From the NCBI GenBank assembly GCA_021904315.1, contig CM038920.1:11532001-11596000 (forward strand): a stretch of 64,000 bases of DNA. The letters are read 5' to 3'. Source of the stretch: Sphagnum magellanicum. Lineage: Eukaryota > Streptophyta > Sphagnopsida > Sphagnales > Sphagnaceae. The notes below the pieces were generated by a model. The model had not been told where the DNA came from. It ran no database searches and saw nothing but the letters and a program-made list of their open reading frames with translations. A program made the translations under genes and the position numbers. Positions 1 to 13,965 of this stretch are shown in pieces (position 1 is the first letter of the stretch; every line of letters begins with the position of its first letter).

Positions 1-2129
1 CCAAAAAAAGGAAAAAGGTCTCCAAGATTTTCATGGGGCTACTTTTTGCAAATCACATTTACTTGAAACAAATTTAAATGAGAAAATTTGAATAATCCAA
101 TTTAAATAATTTATGTGATAGTGGTGAGTTTTCACATTCATACATAATTGTGTATGAATATTTTGGTTTATAGCTAAAAATGCAAAAAATCCCAAAATGA
201 GTTTCAATGGATAATCAAACATGTTTTTTTGCAAGATTATTTCTTACACATGTGACCTGCACCCAAAGTTAGATATTTTGAACTCATTAAATGTAAATTT
301 TTATTAAGTGGTTTTTTAAATGAATATTTTGCTTTGCATCATTTTCCTTCAAAATTTCAAGACTTTGAAATTTTTGTATGATTTGGTTTTTCATCAAGTT
401 CATTTAATGAACATGTACTTTCATAGAAGAAGGCATGTTTTTGTTCTACAAAAATTTTGAAATTAATTATATGACTTTATGCATACCTTTTTATTCCTTT
501 TTTAAAAAATGCAGTTTAGACACTTGATATAATTAATTTACAAAACTCAAAATGACATTTACATAATATCCAAATTATTTTTATTAATTTAATAAGACAT
601 CATTTTATCTATTGGCGTACAACCATCCATTACAACTATAATAATGCAAGATAAACAAAAATCCAAAGTTATCCTTTGTAATCCTTTAAAGACAAGTCAT
701 TCCTTTTTGGTACCCTATCTTTAATACACCCCCTTATTAGTGATCTTGTAGTTCAAGTAGATTGTTTTTCCACCTTTTATCTCTTTCAGTTTTGTTTGAT
801 TGTTTTTTTAATTTCCTTTTCAATTGCCTTTTGTTGCATGATGTTCAAATATTGATTGAAAGTCACCACATGGTTTTGTAAGAATTTTTTTGTGCCTTGA
901 ACATTTGTTTTTGCAACTATGTTTTTTGGAACTACAATCCAAACAAACATAATCCCCCCACAACCTCCTTAAATATTTTTCCCTTGTGTTCCTTCCATTA
1001 TGTGAACTTGAGATGTTTGCATACAACCACTACAACAAAATGCATCCATGTACACCAAGTGATTTCATTGGATTTTGAATGAGTTCACTGGTCCTAGAAA
1101 ATGGGGCCTAATGGGGATGTAGTGAATTCACTAGTTTAGTGAACAGGGACTAATGAACTATGCTCACATTTTGTAGGAATGAATATTAAACATTCATAGT
1201 GAATCAAATTTCTTTCAAGTTGCTTTTAGGTATTTAACTTGAGATGTTTGGATACACCACTTTTAACACTTATGGTAAATCTAGTTTTTTCAAATTCCTC
1301 TTGGGTATTTTTAATTCATGCCACTCTTTCAACTTCTTTTTGTGTATTTATACTCACATTCCTTATGTACATTCTCATCAATTAATATTCTTCTTGCATT
1401 TCATTATATTTATCTTACAATGTCATTCAATAGATGTTTTTCCTTGGTGAATTGTAGTTGAATCTAATTAAATATTATCGGGGAAGTTTAGATAGGGCCA
1501 TGGGTGGTGGTGCCTCGTGGTAAGGACTTGAAAATCATGGTAGATGTCATTTGCTACTTGTGATTTCACAAGTTGTTTTCTAATTCATGCAAACTATAAA
1601 GTTATAAGTTAATAATAAATGTGGGGTCAAAGCATGCAATGGAAGAGCCACTATGGAAACATATTTGTGATTTATGCCAGTTGAGTGATCCAACACAACA
1701 TTCTTGTGTAGACTACTAATTTATTCAATTAGAGTACAAAATGTGACATGTATATATTGGGGAATTATTGTCCATTTGATGAGATAATCTCATGGAAGTA
1801 CAATTGTTGCCTTACTCTATATGTAAAGATGATGATATCATTTTAGAAAATGAATGTTCATAAGGTTTTGAGATATGAATGGGAGCTTGGAACTTGTCAA
1901 AATGTGAGTGTAATTTTTCTCAAAAATTGGGTTTTTCTTTAAACATTTAGAAATTTTTGTGTTATAATGATAAAAAAGTTCTTTAAACTCTATTGTGATT
2001 AAAGAAATATAAGTAAAGGTTAAAGAAATGTAAATTCCCTAGTACACAAATTCAAACATGAAGTTTTAAAATAACAAGTTGTCAACAATAATGTTTCATT
2101 AATTCAAGTTGCATGAACTAAAGAATTTC

Positions 2130-2154
2130 AATATATATATATATATATATATAT
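2130..2154. repeat. (AT)n microsatellite
   Basis: Uninterrupted alternating A and T for about 25 bases. A second, similar tract lies at about 5029-5055. Confidence 0.95.
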
Positions 2155-5024
2155 TACATCATTAGGTACAATCAATAAATAGATTTTAAATCCTAAGAAA
2201 AATCAATATATATGTCAATCAACTATTTATTGAATTTCATTATGAAAATTGAATAAATTTCTTTTAGATGGTAATGACTTTGTATACATCATGAATTTGA
2301 AAAGAAAAAATCAATGGAACTTTAGCTAAAATATTTAAAATTCTATACACCATAAGTATATATCTTGGATGAGATGCTTACATTATACATATATTATGGA
2401 TTAAATATTGCAATTTTCATAACCTTCTTATGTATGTTGGTAATGATTGATCACAAACTTAAATGATAAACTTTTCTTGATAAAAGGTTCAAATTTAATA
2501 TAAAGTATAAAAACATGGCCTTTCTATTCACAATACTCCTATAAAAGCATGAATTTATTTGATCACATGTAGCTAAATCATGTATGAAATTGATTTATTT
2601 TAATGAACACACATTGATTCAAGTTGGTTTATTCATAATATTATTCTTTGCGTTTATTATAATTTTTGTTTTGCTTGAATGTAAATAAAAACTTTAAAGC
2701 AAAAATTCTATTGAGATTTCCAAGGAAACCTCAAAATAGTCTCCTTGGTATGAGTCTAAGTGTTTTTTTTGGTGCAAAATTTCACGAAAATATGAAAAAT
2801 AAAAACAAACATGGAATATTCTGTTACAATATTCCTTCTATTGGGAAAAAAATCTCCAAATTTTGAAAAAAAAAATGTTAGAATTGTTTTTTGGACCACA
2901 TTTGGACTTTGATTTATTTTGGTAACATTTTAAAAACTAGTTTAAAACTATTTACATAGATTCTAAATATTTGTCATCATTTAATGTTAAATCCTTCTTG
3001 GGATGGTAGCCAATGATGCAACATTAGAAAATTGAAAAAAAATCATTTCTCATGAGTTTAATAGTAAAGATTTGGGTTTTATTTTCCAAGCATGGACAAC
3101 CATACCCTAGTGACGCATATGAATCACCAACACAAACATTTGGGGAGAAATGCCCAATGTAGACAAGTAATAAAAAATCATGGCGTAACAAGTTTTGAAA
3201 CATATGACATTCTTGGGTTTGATAAAAAAATTGTTCTAGTAGGTTAACACATTCATCTACAACATGAAATTATAATTAGATTCAAAACTAGTTTAAATAG
3301 TAATAATGAAAAAATATGATCATTAAGTTCGAGATTTTTCATTAATATAAATGAAATAGTGATGTATATCAAATTTCCTACAATCACACCTATTGATAAA
3401 TTGAGTTATGGAGGCAAGTCCTTTTGCCATTCAAATTGAAAATGTTAATTTGTGTCAAATTGTAGATGGCACATTGTTAAGCAAGTGTTAAGTTGATGTC
3501 AAATGAATATTAGTTTAATATCAAATCTTCAAAAAAAGAAAAAAACACAAATGTTGAGTAATTGGGGCTTTAAGTCAATTTTAAGTTAACAAAATGTTTT
3601 TCGATGGTTTTTTGAAATATGAATAAAAAATTAACTATAGGTTAGTGCTAATTAACATGGATGATTTTTTTCATACAAATAATGTTATATAAATGTTAGA
3701 TTATTTAACATTACAAAACCTAGCACCAAGTCTGATTATAACTTTAGCTTGTTATTAACATATAAATTGTATTTACTTCACTATTTTATCAATTAATGGT
3801 TATATTTTCTATGTCAAGTTGAGACATAAGACACATTCATAATAAATTAGAAAGTCCACTTCATAATTGAATTTACAATAAAATCCTTCCACCAAACATC
3901 AAAACTATTGTTGTTTTCACACCATTGTATTTTCCAATCAGGTTTCAATTCTTTAAAAAATAATATTAATGGTTTTAGTTCTAGTTCCACAAAAAATCTA
4001 CAATTTTACAATATCTACTAGTTTTACATTAAATTCTATAATCTACAAAACAAAATTTATTTATTAACCATAGATATTTATTAATATTATTGGCTTATGA
4101 TTAATATTTATTATATTAAACCATAGAAATATTAATCATAAACATAATTTACTATAAAACCAATAGATTATTTAAAATTATGTAGGACTTTACAAGATTC
4201 CTACTAGTTATTAGTTGGTTATAGGGTTTTTGAATTGTTTGTATTTCTTTTTTCTACTATAATTGTGTTTAACATTTTCGGATGGACAACTTGCCTAGAT
4301 GATAATTAGCTCAAAAAATCCATTGGTTTTTTTAAAGAATTGGCAAAAAACTAGCAGTTTTATACTTGAAAGCTAGGCAAAATGAAGGTGGAGAAATTGC
4401 AAATTTGAATTCTTTTCTTGCAGAGCTTCAAAAACTAATGTCCACTATGTGCCACTATGTGGGAGCTTGATAAGCAATCAAAATATAGGGCTCCATCTGT
4501 GTCAATCTTATTATTACATTGTTTAATCAATGCCATAGAATGTTCATATAATTGAAGATAACAATCTTGTTTCATGAAGTGTGTTGTAGTTGGTGTTCAT
4601 TATCAAAGTTAGTGTTATAGGATGCTTGTATTGTAAATGATAAGAAGATTGTTTGAAATGCAGTATAGCTAGTTGTAGGTGAATATTGTTCTTGAAATGT
4701 TGGGTTGTAACTTCTTTTAAGGTTTAACATGTGTGGTAAGGACCAAGAGGACTATTTGATGAAGTATAGTGATGGGTCAAAGGCATTAGATAATGTAGAT
4801 AGATTATTTTTTAGTTAATTACAAGCAAAACCAACACCTAGTACACCTTTGCAATGAATAAGTGTGCTTGCACATTACACTTTGTGATTTGTGTGGACCA
4901 ATGTTAGTTAGATTATCAATATTTTAATGGTAATAATAATTGGTTATGCATAAAAGTAGGCTTTCAAAGATCCAATTGATAACCACCGATTAATCTATTG
5001 TTTATAGGGTTTTTAAAATAAAAA

Positions 5025-5028
<4 letters not shown>

Positions 5029-5055
<27 letters not shown>
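5029..5055. repeat. (TA)n microsatellite
   Basis: Uninterrupted alternating T and A for about 27 bases within AT-rich intergenic DNA. Confidence 0.95.
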
Positions 5056-5057
<2 letters not shown>

Positions 5058-8000
5058 TTTCCATCATAAAAGTTTTTAGTGTTTTAAGATTGATAACCTA
5101 CCTATATGATAATCAGGTCATCCTTTAAGTAGGTTATTAGAATTTGAAAATTCAATACTAAGTAGTTAGGTTATTAACTGGTTATTCAAAAAATCAATAG
5201 TTGGCTAAAAGATTATTAATCACCAAATTGGTAACTGAGTCAAAATTCAATAACCGGTAAACACTAATGTGGACCTCATTATGCATCCCTTTTAAAAACT
5301 CTTCTATTTGTCCTAAATGTTTGATCTCTTATTCATGACTTATTTGTTTCTTTGTTTTAATAATCAATCTTTAACCTTCATTCTTTAACCTCTAGACCAT
5401 TAATTATCTCAATGTCTTACATCATCCCCGAACAATTTACTTAAGAACCAAGTTCATTCAGTTTACATATCTATGTGTGCATTTTTCAATTAGTAAAAGC
5501 CAATGAAAGTGTGATGAGAAATATGGAATGAAACCCTATTTGAAGACGTACAATGTCGTCAACTACCAAAAGTTGAAGACGATAAAAGTTCGATAGTTGA
5601 TGGTGACTAATGGCCAATCTTGTGAGTTTTTTAATTTTTGTATTGCTTTGTTTTTTTGTAGGTTATGAACTTCTTAGAGTCTTTATGATCAGTGACACTT
5701 GATATATTTGTGGTTTTCTTTGTGGGTCTATGTGATGTGGCAATGTTGGGTGGATTTTCTTTATTGGACATCAATGAAGGATGGATGGTGGTGGAAGTTT
5801 AAGTACCGAGGGACTTCTAGAACTTGGCAGCTAAGTATTTTGTAGTTTTTCTAGTTGTGTGTGTGTTGGTGTGTTGGTGTAGATTGATGGTTTTTGCAAC
5901 TTGTAATGCTTAGTACCTTTGGAAGGAAGAAGGTGTGAAAGTGTTGATTGTTGTTTTTTTGGAAGAAGTGTTATTTCTACTACATCATATATCCTTTAGA
6001 GAAATGAAATCTAACACCAAGATTAGGGGTCTATCATTGGGGGGATGATGAAGGTCACTAGGATCTTGAAAGCAATAAAAATTGGAAGACAAATACTTAG
6101 TGTGGGATGTTGACTTGGGTGATTTGGTTTTTATTTCAACATTTTCTAAAGGAAGAGAGTAGCCAATTTTATTGGGACCTCCAAATGTGCTCATTTCATC
6201 TATCATTTGTGGGATTTCATTGGGGACTCATGTAGGGGGAGATGGGTTACATTTGCCAAATTGTAAATCTTTAGTGTTGATCCCTCTCTTTCCTTTGTTC
6301 AATTTTCTTCATCACCTTTAGAAGTAGTTCCATTTCCATTCCTTTTTGAGATTTTGTTTGCCTTTGTGTTGTTGGGAGTGGGTGTTTAAATATTTTGTTA
6401 TGCGAATGATGTTGGTTGAAGCTTGTGAGAAAAAAATTGAAGTGATCGAACCCCCACAGACTCATAGCTAGAACCATTTATAGAGTTTAGAACCATTGTT
6501 AGTAGGATTTGGCAATGATATGAATCATCAAGTTCTTGAGTTGTGTTCAAGTTTTGTCCCATGGACGTGAACTTACTAATGTGAAGGGAACATTTTATAG
6601 TCCTTATCTTTTTGCTACAAAAGCCTTTAATGTCATTAATTTTGTTTAGATGTGGGACCTACTTAGAATGCTCCAACACTTTTCAAGTGTTTCACACATT
6701 TGTAATTGGGTTGTAAAATTTTATATTTCATACGATTTTCATGTACAATAGGAGGTATTTGGTTTTCCTTACATTCGTTTGCAGTTCCTGATCTAGATTT
6801 TTATGCCTATTATATCTGGTGGGTACATTGCAATATTTGTTCCTTGGGTTTCTTTATCTCTTGTTGGTTGAATCACATTGGAAAAATATGGGTTTTAAAT
6901 TATGTATTTACAAAAAAATTTATGAGGAGATTAATCTATTGGGTGTGCTAAATATGTTATGGGTATCACAACTCTTGTATGAATTGGTTCCAAATATGTG
7001 GGCAACTTATGCAATTTTCATCTATTGGGCGTGTTAGAGATTTGATGGGTGTCACCTCTCTTTGTATAGGTTGATACAACTTTTGTAGTTTTGCAATATG
7101 TACAAGTGTCACTTATATACTTAGTCAAGGAATGTTGAAAAACTAAAAACAAACAAGGGTAGCAATATGGGTTACAAATAGCCTACCAATGTTGTGCTTT
7201 AAAACATGTATGAGTAACAATATTGTATAAAATTGAATATGTCAGCAAGTCCATAGGCATTAAGGATTAACATATTTGACACCTTGTGAAAGCACCATCA
7301 ATATGTATCTAGATTGGGCATTATGCAAGCAATCATTTAGGGTTATGCAAGCAAGCATTATTGTGATTTGCCAACCTTGTCATGTTTTGCATCCATAACC
7401 TAACCATGTTACAAGTACAAAGGCCCGTGTAACATGCTAAATAACATGCACCAAAGGTCTCATAATATCCCACATACCATCTTACATACCCCCCTAACAC
7501 CTACAACATGCCCAAAACATGTGTAACATGGACCTCAAAATGTATTTAGGAATGCCAAAGTGAAAAAAAATGGGGCAAAGGGCAACTATTGGAAAATATA
7601 TTATTAGGGCATTGCCCTGGATGGATATGTAAGGAATACACAACAAGAAGTTATGTATCATGACATGTAGGATATCTTATGATACCTTCTTTTGTATTTT
7701 AGACCTCGTCACAATGTTCTAAATTTGTCATCATGAAGTTTGAACAAATATATGACCAGTCCACATATTCATTTAATAAAACATGTGTGTCTAATTAATT
7801 TTGAATGAGAAATATGATTTTACATTACACATGTGATGTTTGTTTACTTCTAAAATGGGGAAAAAGCTTTTGTGAAATTGAAATTGTTTTATAAAAATTT
7901 AAGTCTATTCACACATAGGGGTAGCAATTTATTTGCATATCTTTACTTTCCCCTGACATGACAAGATATCCTTAGGTTCTATAAAAGCCCAGCCCCTACT

Positions 8001-9174
8001 TACCCACCTTACTTACCAAACCTACCATCATTCACATTTTAATCACCTAAAATTCTATTTTTTAGGTACTTTAACCTACTATCAAAAATTTCACTTCATT
8101 TATTTTGCAACGGTGGCTTAAAGTGATTGAAATCAAACTTTTGTGCTTGTCATTAGTTGCAATAATGTTGAATGCTTATTGTGGGATGCTTGTTTCAATG
8201 TTGTTATTGTTCATATGTAATTATGTGTTTTATAGGTGCCTTAATTTTGTTGGTGTTTATTTTGTCATGACTTCAGTTTTAAGCTCATGACCAAAGCTAT
8301 GGCATGAAAAAGGAAGAGAGATGGACAAATGTCCCAAGATTCAAGCATAGTCACAAAAGTGTGTGAAAGTGCAACAAAGTAAATCCTAGTACTTTAGTGG
8401 GATCCACTTGGGAATTGGAGTCTCACAAGTGTTTCAAAAATTTGGAACAAAAGTTTAGATATTAAAATTTGTCCAAATTAAGTATTATTTATATCATTGA
8501 AAAATATTTTGAGCCTAGATATTGAAAGTGGGTTTGCATTCCTTATTTGAAGATTGAAGATTGAAGATCAACTTATGGCAAAAGAGTGGTTAGGAATCAA
8601 ATTTATAATTTGACTTTGGACTACTAAAACTCGAGAAATAAATGTCAAATGATCTTCAAATTGAACATGTAATATGATATTCAAAAGTTCTTTTAAAGGT
8701 TACAATGTTTCCCTCAAGAGCTCTTCATTTAGAGTTTGTACATAGGAGTTATGAGTTCATAAAATTATGAAATTCATAACTTGATAAAAAAAAACTGAAA
8801 TTCCCTTTTAGGGATTTTTGCCACTTTGCCATTAGCACAAAGACAACCAAGACATAAAAGAATTTCTAAAGGACATGAATTGACCATGACAAACCTGGGT
8901 TTAGTTCTAAGTCCAAATCATGGAACACGAAATGTGCAAAATGTATGTTCAAACATGTTTTTATCATGAAAACATGAAAAAATCATAACATGATTATGGT
9001 GCAAGATTGTATGCAAAATTGGTGTTGAACAAAATAAAGGTAATATGGGGGATTTTCTTTTATTTATGCACTATTGAAGACCTAGTTCAAAGAAAAATAT
9101 TTGATTATATTTCAAAGAAATTTCGTGGGAGCCTTCTTAATTATGTTATGGATGAATAGTGGATAAACTTCATC

Positions 9175-10620
9175 CATAATGATGATAATGATGTTGGGGA
9201 TGTCATTTGTGACATCACTTCCCCTTCTAGTCATTAATGATGAATTCCACAAGGAACAACCTTGGGCTCACTTGGGTATCACCAATGACTTTTTCATTTT
9301 TTTCATGGCATTTGATAAGTGTGTAATTAGCTCCCATGTGCATTTGTTCACATCATATCCTTGCCAATGAATGAAGTATTGCAATCAATTGTTTGATATT
9401 TTCAAATCAAGAATTTCTTCCATTTCATATTCTTGTTCACCATTGATTTCAATTGGTGAAAATGGCTTGGGTACTTTTCTTGGAATGGTGGATGCATGAT
9501 AGGGTTTCATAAAAAAAAACATGATGTTGATTCAAAACATGAATAATCATAAAATATTGGAAGTTTTTATGATCTAAATACATAATGATTTCATGTTGAA
9601 CTTTTTTGAGTAATGACATTACTCCTCAAAAACATTCACAATGGCCAAGAATTTTTGTCATGAATTTTGTAGTTAATATTAACAGGAAAATGAAAGTCAA
9701 TAGGATGAAGAAGATTTTTTCCAAAGTTGTGAAAGTGCAATGTCTAATGCAAAATAAAAACATTAGTCTCCAAGATAAATGGTTTGAAAAGGTTAACCTG
9801 AATCAAAAGTGGGGCCATTATGAAAAGAACTTTCAAATATTGGAAGGTAGTTTTAACTTTAACTCCTTAGGCAAAAGGTTGATCCTTTCAAGTTAAACGA
9901 GTAAAAAGGGGTGCTATTGTGGAGTAATGTGCAATGAAACGTCAATAGAAGTTAGCAAATCCAAAGAAACATTGAACATCATGAATAGAAGTTGTGGTGG
10001 TCCAATCCACAATGGTTTGAACCTTATGGGCATCCATGCAAATGTTATTTCCAAAGATGATGTAGCTTAAGAATTCCATTTAGTTTGATGAAATTCACAC
10101 ATTTAATTTGGTGAAAAATTCAATGTCCCTGAGCTTATCCAAAACAAGGCATACATGCTAGTCATGATCCTCCATGTTCTTGGAGAAAATGAAGATGAAA
10201 TCATCATAAAATCACATGAAATCATCCTTGTACTCACAAAAGACATTGTTCGTAAAATGTTGAAAAACACTAAGTGCATTTGTAAGGCCAAACAACATCA
10301 CAATGTATTCAAAATGGCCATAACCCTTTCATAATGTTGTCTTCCATTCATCGCATTTGTGGATCCAATTATATCATCCATGCAAATCAATCTTGGTGTA
10401 TATTTTTGTGTGACTCAACTGATTTAATAGTCTTGAAATCAAAGGTAAAAGGTATTGGTTCTTGATAATAAGTTGGTTCAATTCACAAAAATCAACACAT
10501 ATTCACAAGGAACCATCATTTTTCTTGATAAACAAAATTGTGTCATTAATTAGAAATTTGGAATGTTGAATGAACCCATTCTTGAGATCTTCATTGATGT
10601 ATTTTCCTAATGCCACAAGT
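9175..10620 (-). mobile_element. Ty3/gypsy chromovirus remnant: RT, RNase H, chromodomain
   Basis: Read on the minus strand, this is the decayed 3' part of a Ty3/gypsy polyprotein. Near 10550-10500 is the reverse-transcriptase entry block (FIKKNDGS, then a stop, then ICVDF). Near 10300 is GHFEYIVMLFGLTNA, and near 10200 a form of the catalytic YxDD region (FYDDFIFIF). RNase H-side words follow: VQTIVDW and FFGFANFY near 10010-9960, and FILETN near 9800. DHKNFQYF near 9560 marks the end of this part. From about 9440 to 9350 comes a chromodomain-like block (YEMEEILDL ... FIHWQGYDVNKCTWEL). The integrase that normally separates these parts is absent, and gag and protease are not found. Several stops and frame slips show it is dead. 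The chromodomain places it among chromoviruses; finer placement needs a tree. Confidence 0.88.
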
Positions 10621-13330
10621 TCATCAATTCCACAAGTTCAAAATGCCACAAGTTTCATTGATTCGGAGCCTAGATGTGGATTATATCAAGTGACAAGTAA
10701 AGGAGGTTCAAACTCACCCATCACACCAAAATCATATGTCACCATGTTGCCTACACCAAGTGATCTATTGGAAACAATGTTTTAGGTTTTATTTGACCAT
10801 AATGTAGTAGAGACAAAAGTTCAAGCTTTCATTTTCTACAACTCATAACCCCAAACTAGAACTTATATGCATGTAGGATTTGTTTCCAAGATCTATAATC
10901 TCAAATGCAAGCTCCACATATTAAAATGCAAGTTCCACAAACACAAGTGATGAATTGCTCACCTTAATCACTTTGTATAGAATTCCACGGATTGTTTCTT
11001 TAGCTAGAATTTTTCAGTGGTTTTTCAATAAATGTTGCAATTGGTTGAACTTCTTTAATAAGTGTTGTTCAATGTTTCTTCAACAAAATAGTCGATTAAA
11101 CTCCTTTAGTAGGTGTTGTTTGAATCTTTCTTCAACAAATGTTAAAGGTCTTTCCTTCAACTCCAATGTAGTTTGTCGACTCTAATGCAATTTGTCACCT
11201 CCAATGCAGTTCATTGCTTTCTTAATTCCCATGTCCTTAACTCCCTTGGTCCATGCAATCTTTTTGTACCCAAGAGTAATTCTATGCAAAACTTCTAAAA
11301 TGATGTTTATGGCTAATGAAGGTCAATGAAAATTGGACTTGGGTCCAATGGCCAACTACAACCTTTCGCAATAGCCCTTTGTTTTTTTTAAAGCTAGAAG
11401 ATACAATTACTTAATTATTAAGAAAAATCCCAAATTTGGCAATTAGGTTGATGGTCATAACCATTCTTTTTTGCTTCAATCTTAAACATATTAAACTTCT
11501 TACATATTTTTGTAGCTAAAAGTTACTTTATATTTTCTTACAACCCTAAGTTAAAAATATATTCCAAATTATAAATTAAAAAAATTTCAACTTTTTTCCT
11601 AAGAAGTCATATAAATTAGCTAATTTATTTAATCACGAATATAACTTGAACAAAAAGCATAGTTATGACATTCTTGGTGCAAGAATGTTATGGAAGCCCA
11701 AAGAAGCAAGAATTTTAACGAATTTTATAGATCAACCAGTGTAATTTGGTAAACATTCGCGGGTCAAGAATGTTTTGACAAGGTGGTAAATGAAGAATTT
11801 TAAAGAATTTTAATGTGCAAAATGAAGAATGTCATCACTAGGACAAAAAGGAAACTCTAAAAAGTGAAAGCATGGTTTCAATTACGTATCAAAGGATTCC
11901 ATTTCAACAAATAACATATTCCATAATATTTCATTAAAATATTATGATCTACAAATCAATAAATGTACATACATGCATGTAAATGCATGAACATGATCAC
12001 TATAATGATTAACCCTAATATGCATGTACCAAAAAATAGTATTATAGTTGTACACCTAGTAATGTAATAGTGTTTAAACGATTATAGTGGTGGATTTAGT
12101 AATGTAGTAATATTGTAGATTACTATAGTTGCTAACCTAGTAGTGTAATCATATTTTTGCCCACAACCCCTTGACAATTGTAAGGGACATAACCTATATG
12201 ACTACATGATTATGGTGAAGACATAGTCACATAATGTTCTAGTCATGAATGCCATGTTTCAGCGTAATGAATTTGATAAAAGGTTATGGATACTAGCAAT
12301 GTACTGTGTGTTTGCAATGGAACTAATAGAGATGCTTTAAATCATTGTTTTTGCATTCACCAACAAACCATGGAGGATGGAAGGTGTGAAGGTAGGAAAC
12401 AATTTATAATTGTATTCCTTTCTCACATCTAACCATGGTGGTTGTTCATGTATTAACCATGCTCTAATCTACTTACCTAGCAACCACCAAATGTTTTCAC
12501 TTAGGTACCTACCTATGTAGGAGTCATTGTCATTTTTTATCTTTTGCATTTTATTATTGATTTTTATATACGCTTTCACAATAAAAAGAAAAATTTGAAA
12601 AATTGAAGAAGGGTTGATGCAATCACAAACTCTTAATAAAACAACGAAGACAAACATTAAATGAAATTGGAGATAATGCAATTTTTTGATTTGTTGATTA
12701 TGAAAGTTGTGGGGTGGGTTATTAACTTTGTTAATAACTACTAGTCTTGGGTTTTTATATTTATATAACTGAAGAAGCTTTAGGGTTTTTGAAAATTGGG
12801 GGAAAAAAATGTGATTTTGCTTATTTGAGACTCTCAAAAAAATCATAGGTTTTCATGAAAAAAAGTCATTGTCTTTTGTTTTTGGTTTTGAAAATACTCA
12901 GAAAAAAAAAGAAATTATTTACAATCAATTTTTTCAATTTAAAATAACACTTGTAATTGAAAATAGTTGTGAACAACATTTTAAAACTACCAACAACACT
13001 TTTCAATTACAAAAATTGGTTGTAAATGACAATTTGTTTTCTAGTGAAATCAATCTCAATTCCAATTTGGTTCTTGCTAATTGAAACCAAAACCATTGGT
13101 GTTTATTCCCCAAAGCTAGTGCTCACCCCACATTGGTTTTTGGCTATAAAAATAAAAAAACAAGAACCAATTGTGGCAATTACCATAGTAATTATTAGGA
13201 TTCATAACCATTGTTCTCAAAATTGAAATAACTGGTTTTGATATATCTGCACAATTCTGAAAATTTTGAAAAAAAAAATTCAAATAACAAGACCAAAAAA
13301 TTCTAGTCCTCTTTCAAAAACCACAAGACT
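10621..13330. other. intergenic, possible upstream part of the chromovirus remnant; no gene
   Basis: The first several hundred bases may be degraded gypsy sequence 5' of the RT, but no gag or protease motif survives. An open frame of 125 codons on the minus strand (12469-12846) is low in complexity, rich in Lys, Asn, Ile and Phe, and matches nothing I know. From about 12870 to 13330 the text resembles a dispersed 'ggttct'-rich repeat also seen near 28.8, 46.2 and 55.4 kb. Confidence 0.45.
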
Positions 13331-13350
13331 TTCTTTAAGGTTTTTTTTTT

Positions 13351-13371
13351 GGGGGGGGGGGGGGGTGGGGG
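13351..13371. repeat. poly-G tract
   Basis: A run of ten T is followed by fifteen G, a T and five G. Similar homopolymers occur at 24504-24525 (G) and 25127-25141 (C). Confidence 0.95.
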
Positions 13372-13761
13372 ATAACCTTCAAAGCGGTGGCTCTTAGATT
13401 TTGAAATATTAAAAATACTGAAATCGACGATTCTTTAAAAATTCGTAAAGCACTCGGAAAGAAATTGTAGTGTATGTGGAGGGCACGTTAGATCCATGCA
13501 TGAATTTCCCTCTTACAAAAATTGGGAGGGATATTAGGCCTACTCCTCAAGGGTGGGATGGGATGGGAGGGAGATTATGCCTACTTATAGGTGTAAGACC
13601 CCTCCCACTATTGAGGACTAGGGATAAGAACCCTTCCCGTTCATAAGCCTCATGATCTACGTAGGTTTGGTTCATGACAAATTTGGCCTGGTGCTTTACA
13701 TAGATAGGATTTGCTATGCAAGCGAGGGAGATTGACGAGCGTGTCAATGGCAGGCAGCCAT

Positions 13762-13800
<39 letters not shown>

Positions 13801-13965
13801 GAGAGAGGAAGCACGGAAAGACGCAGTCCAAGAGCCTCTCCCATGTGGGGGCCCAGCAGGCCCAGAGGTCAGTAGACGACAGCCACAACACTAGCTCTTG
13901 CTTTGCGCTTTTTTCTCTCTTTTTCTGGGGTTTCCTGGTCCCTCTCTCTCTCTCTCTCTCTCTTG
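13762..13965. repeat. (GA)n and (CT)n microsatellite pair upstream of the AP2/ERF gene
   Basis: A GA tract at about 13762-13797 and a CT tract at about 13941-13963 face each other 145 bp apart, so together they form an inverted pair. They lie 0.9-1.1 kb upstream of the AP2/ERF start codon in DNA that is more GC-rich than the AT desert to the left. CT/GA tracts are common in plant core promoters and leaders, so this could mark the promoter or a 5' non-coding exon; that role is inferred. Open frames that cross these tracts are artefacts of the repeat. Confidence 0.85.

Larger units (their letters stand above)
1..9174. other. AT-rich intergenic DNA, no gene recognised
   Basis: No reading frame here resembles a protein family I know; open frames are under about 82 codons and look random. 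The stretch holds two AT microsatellites (about 2130-2154 and 5029-5055). It also holds a loose direct repeat of about 86 bp (near 6935-7080) in which a 'ctattggg' word is followed by similar text. The part next to 9174 may contain the end or LTR of the chromovirus remnant that follows, but I could not define LTR edges. Confidence 0.6.
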
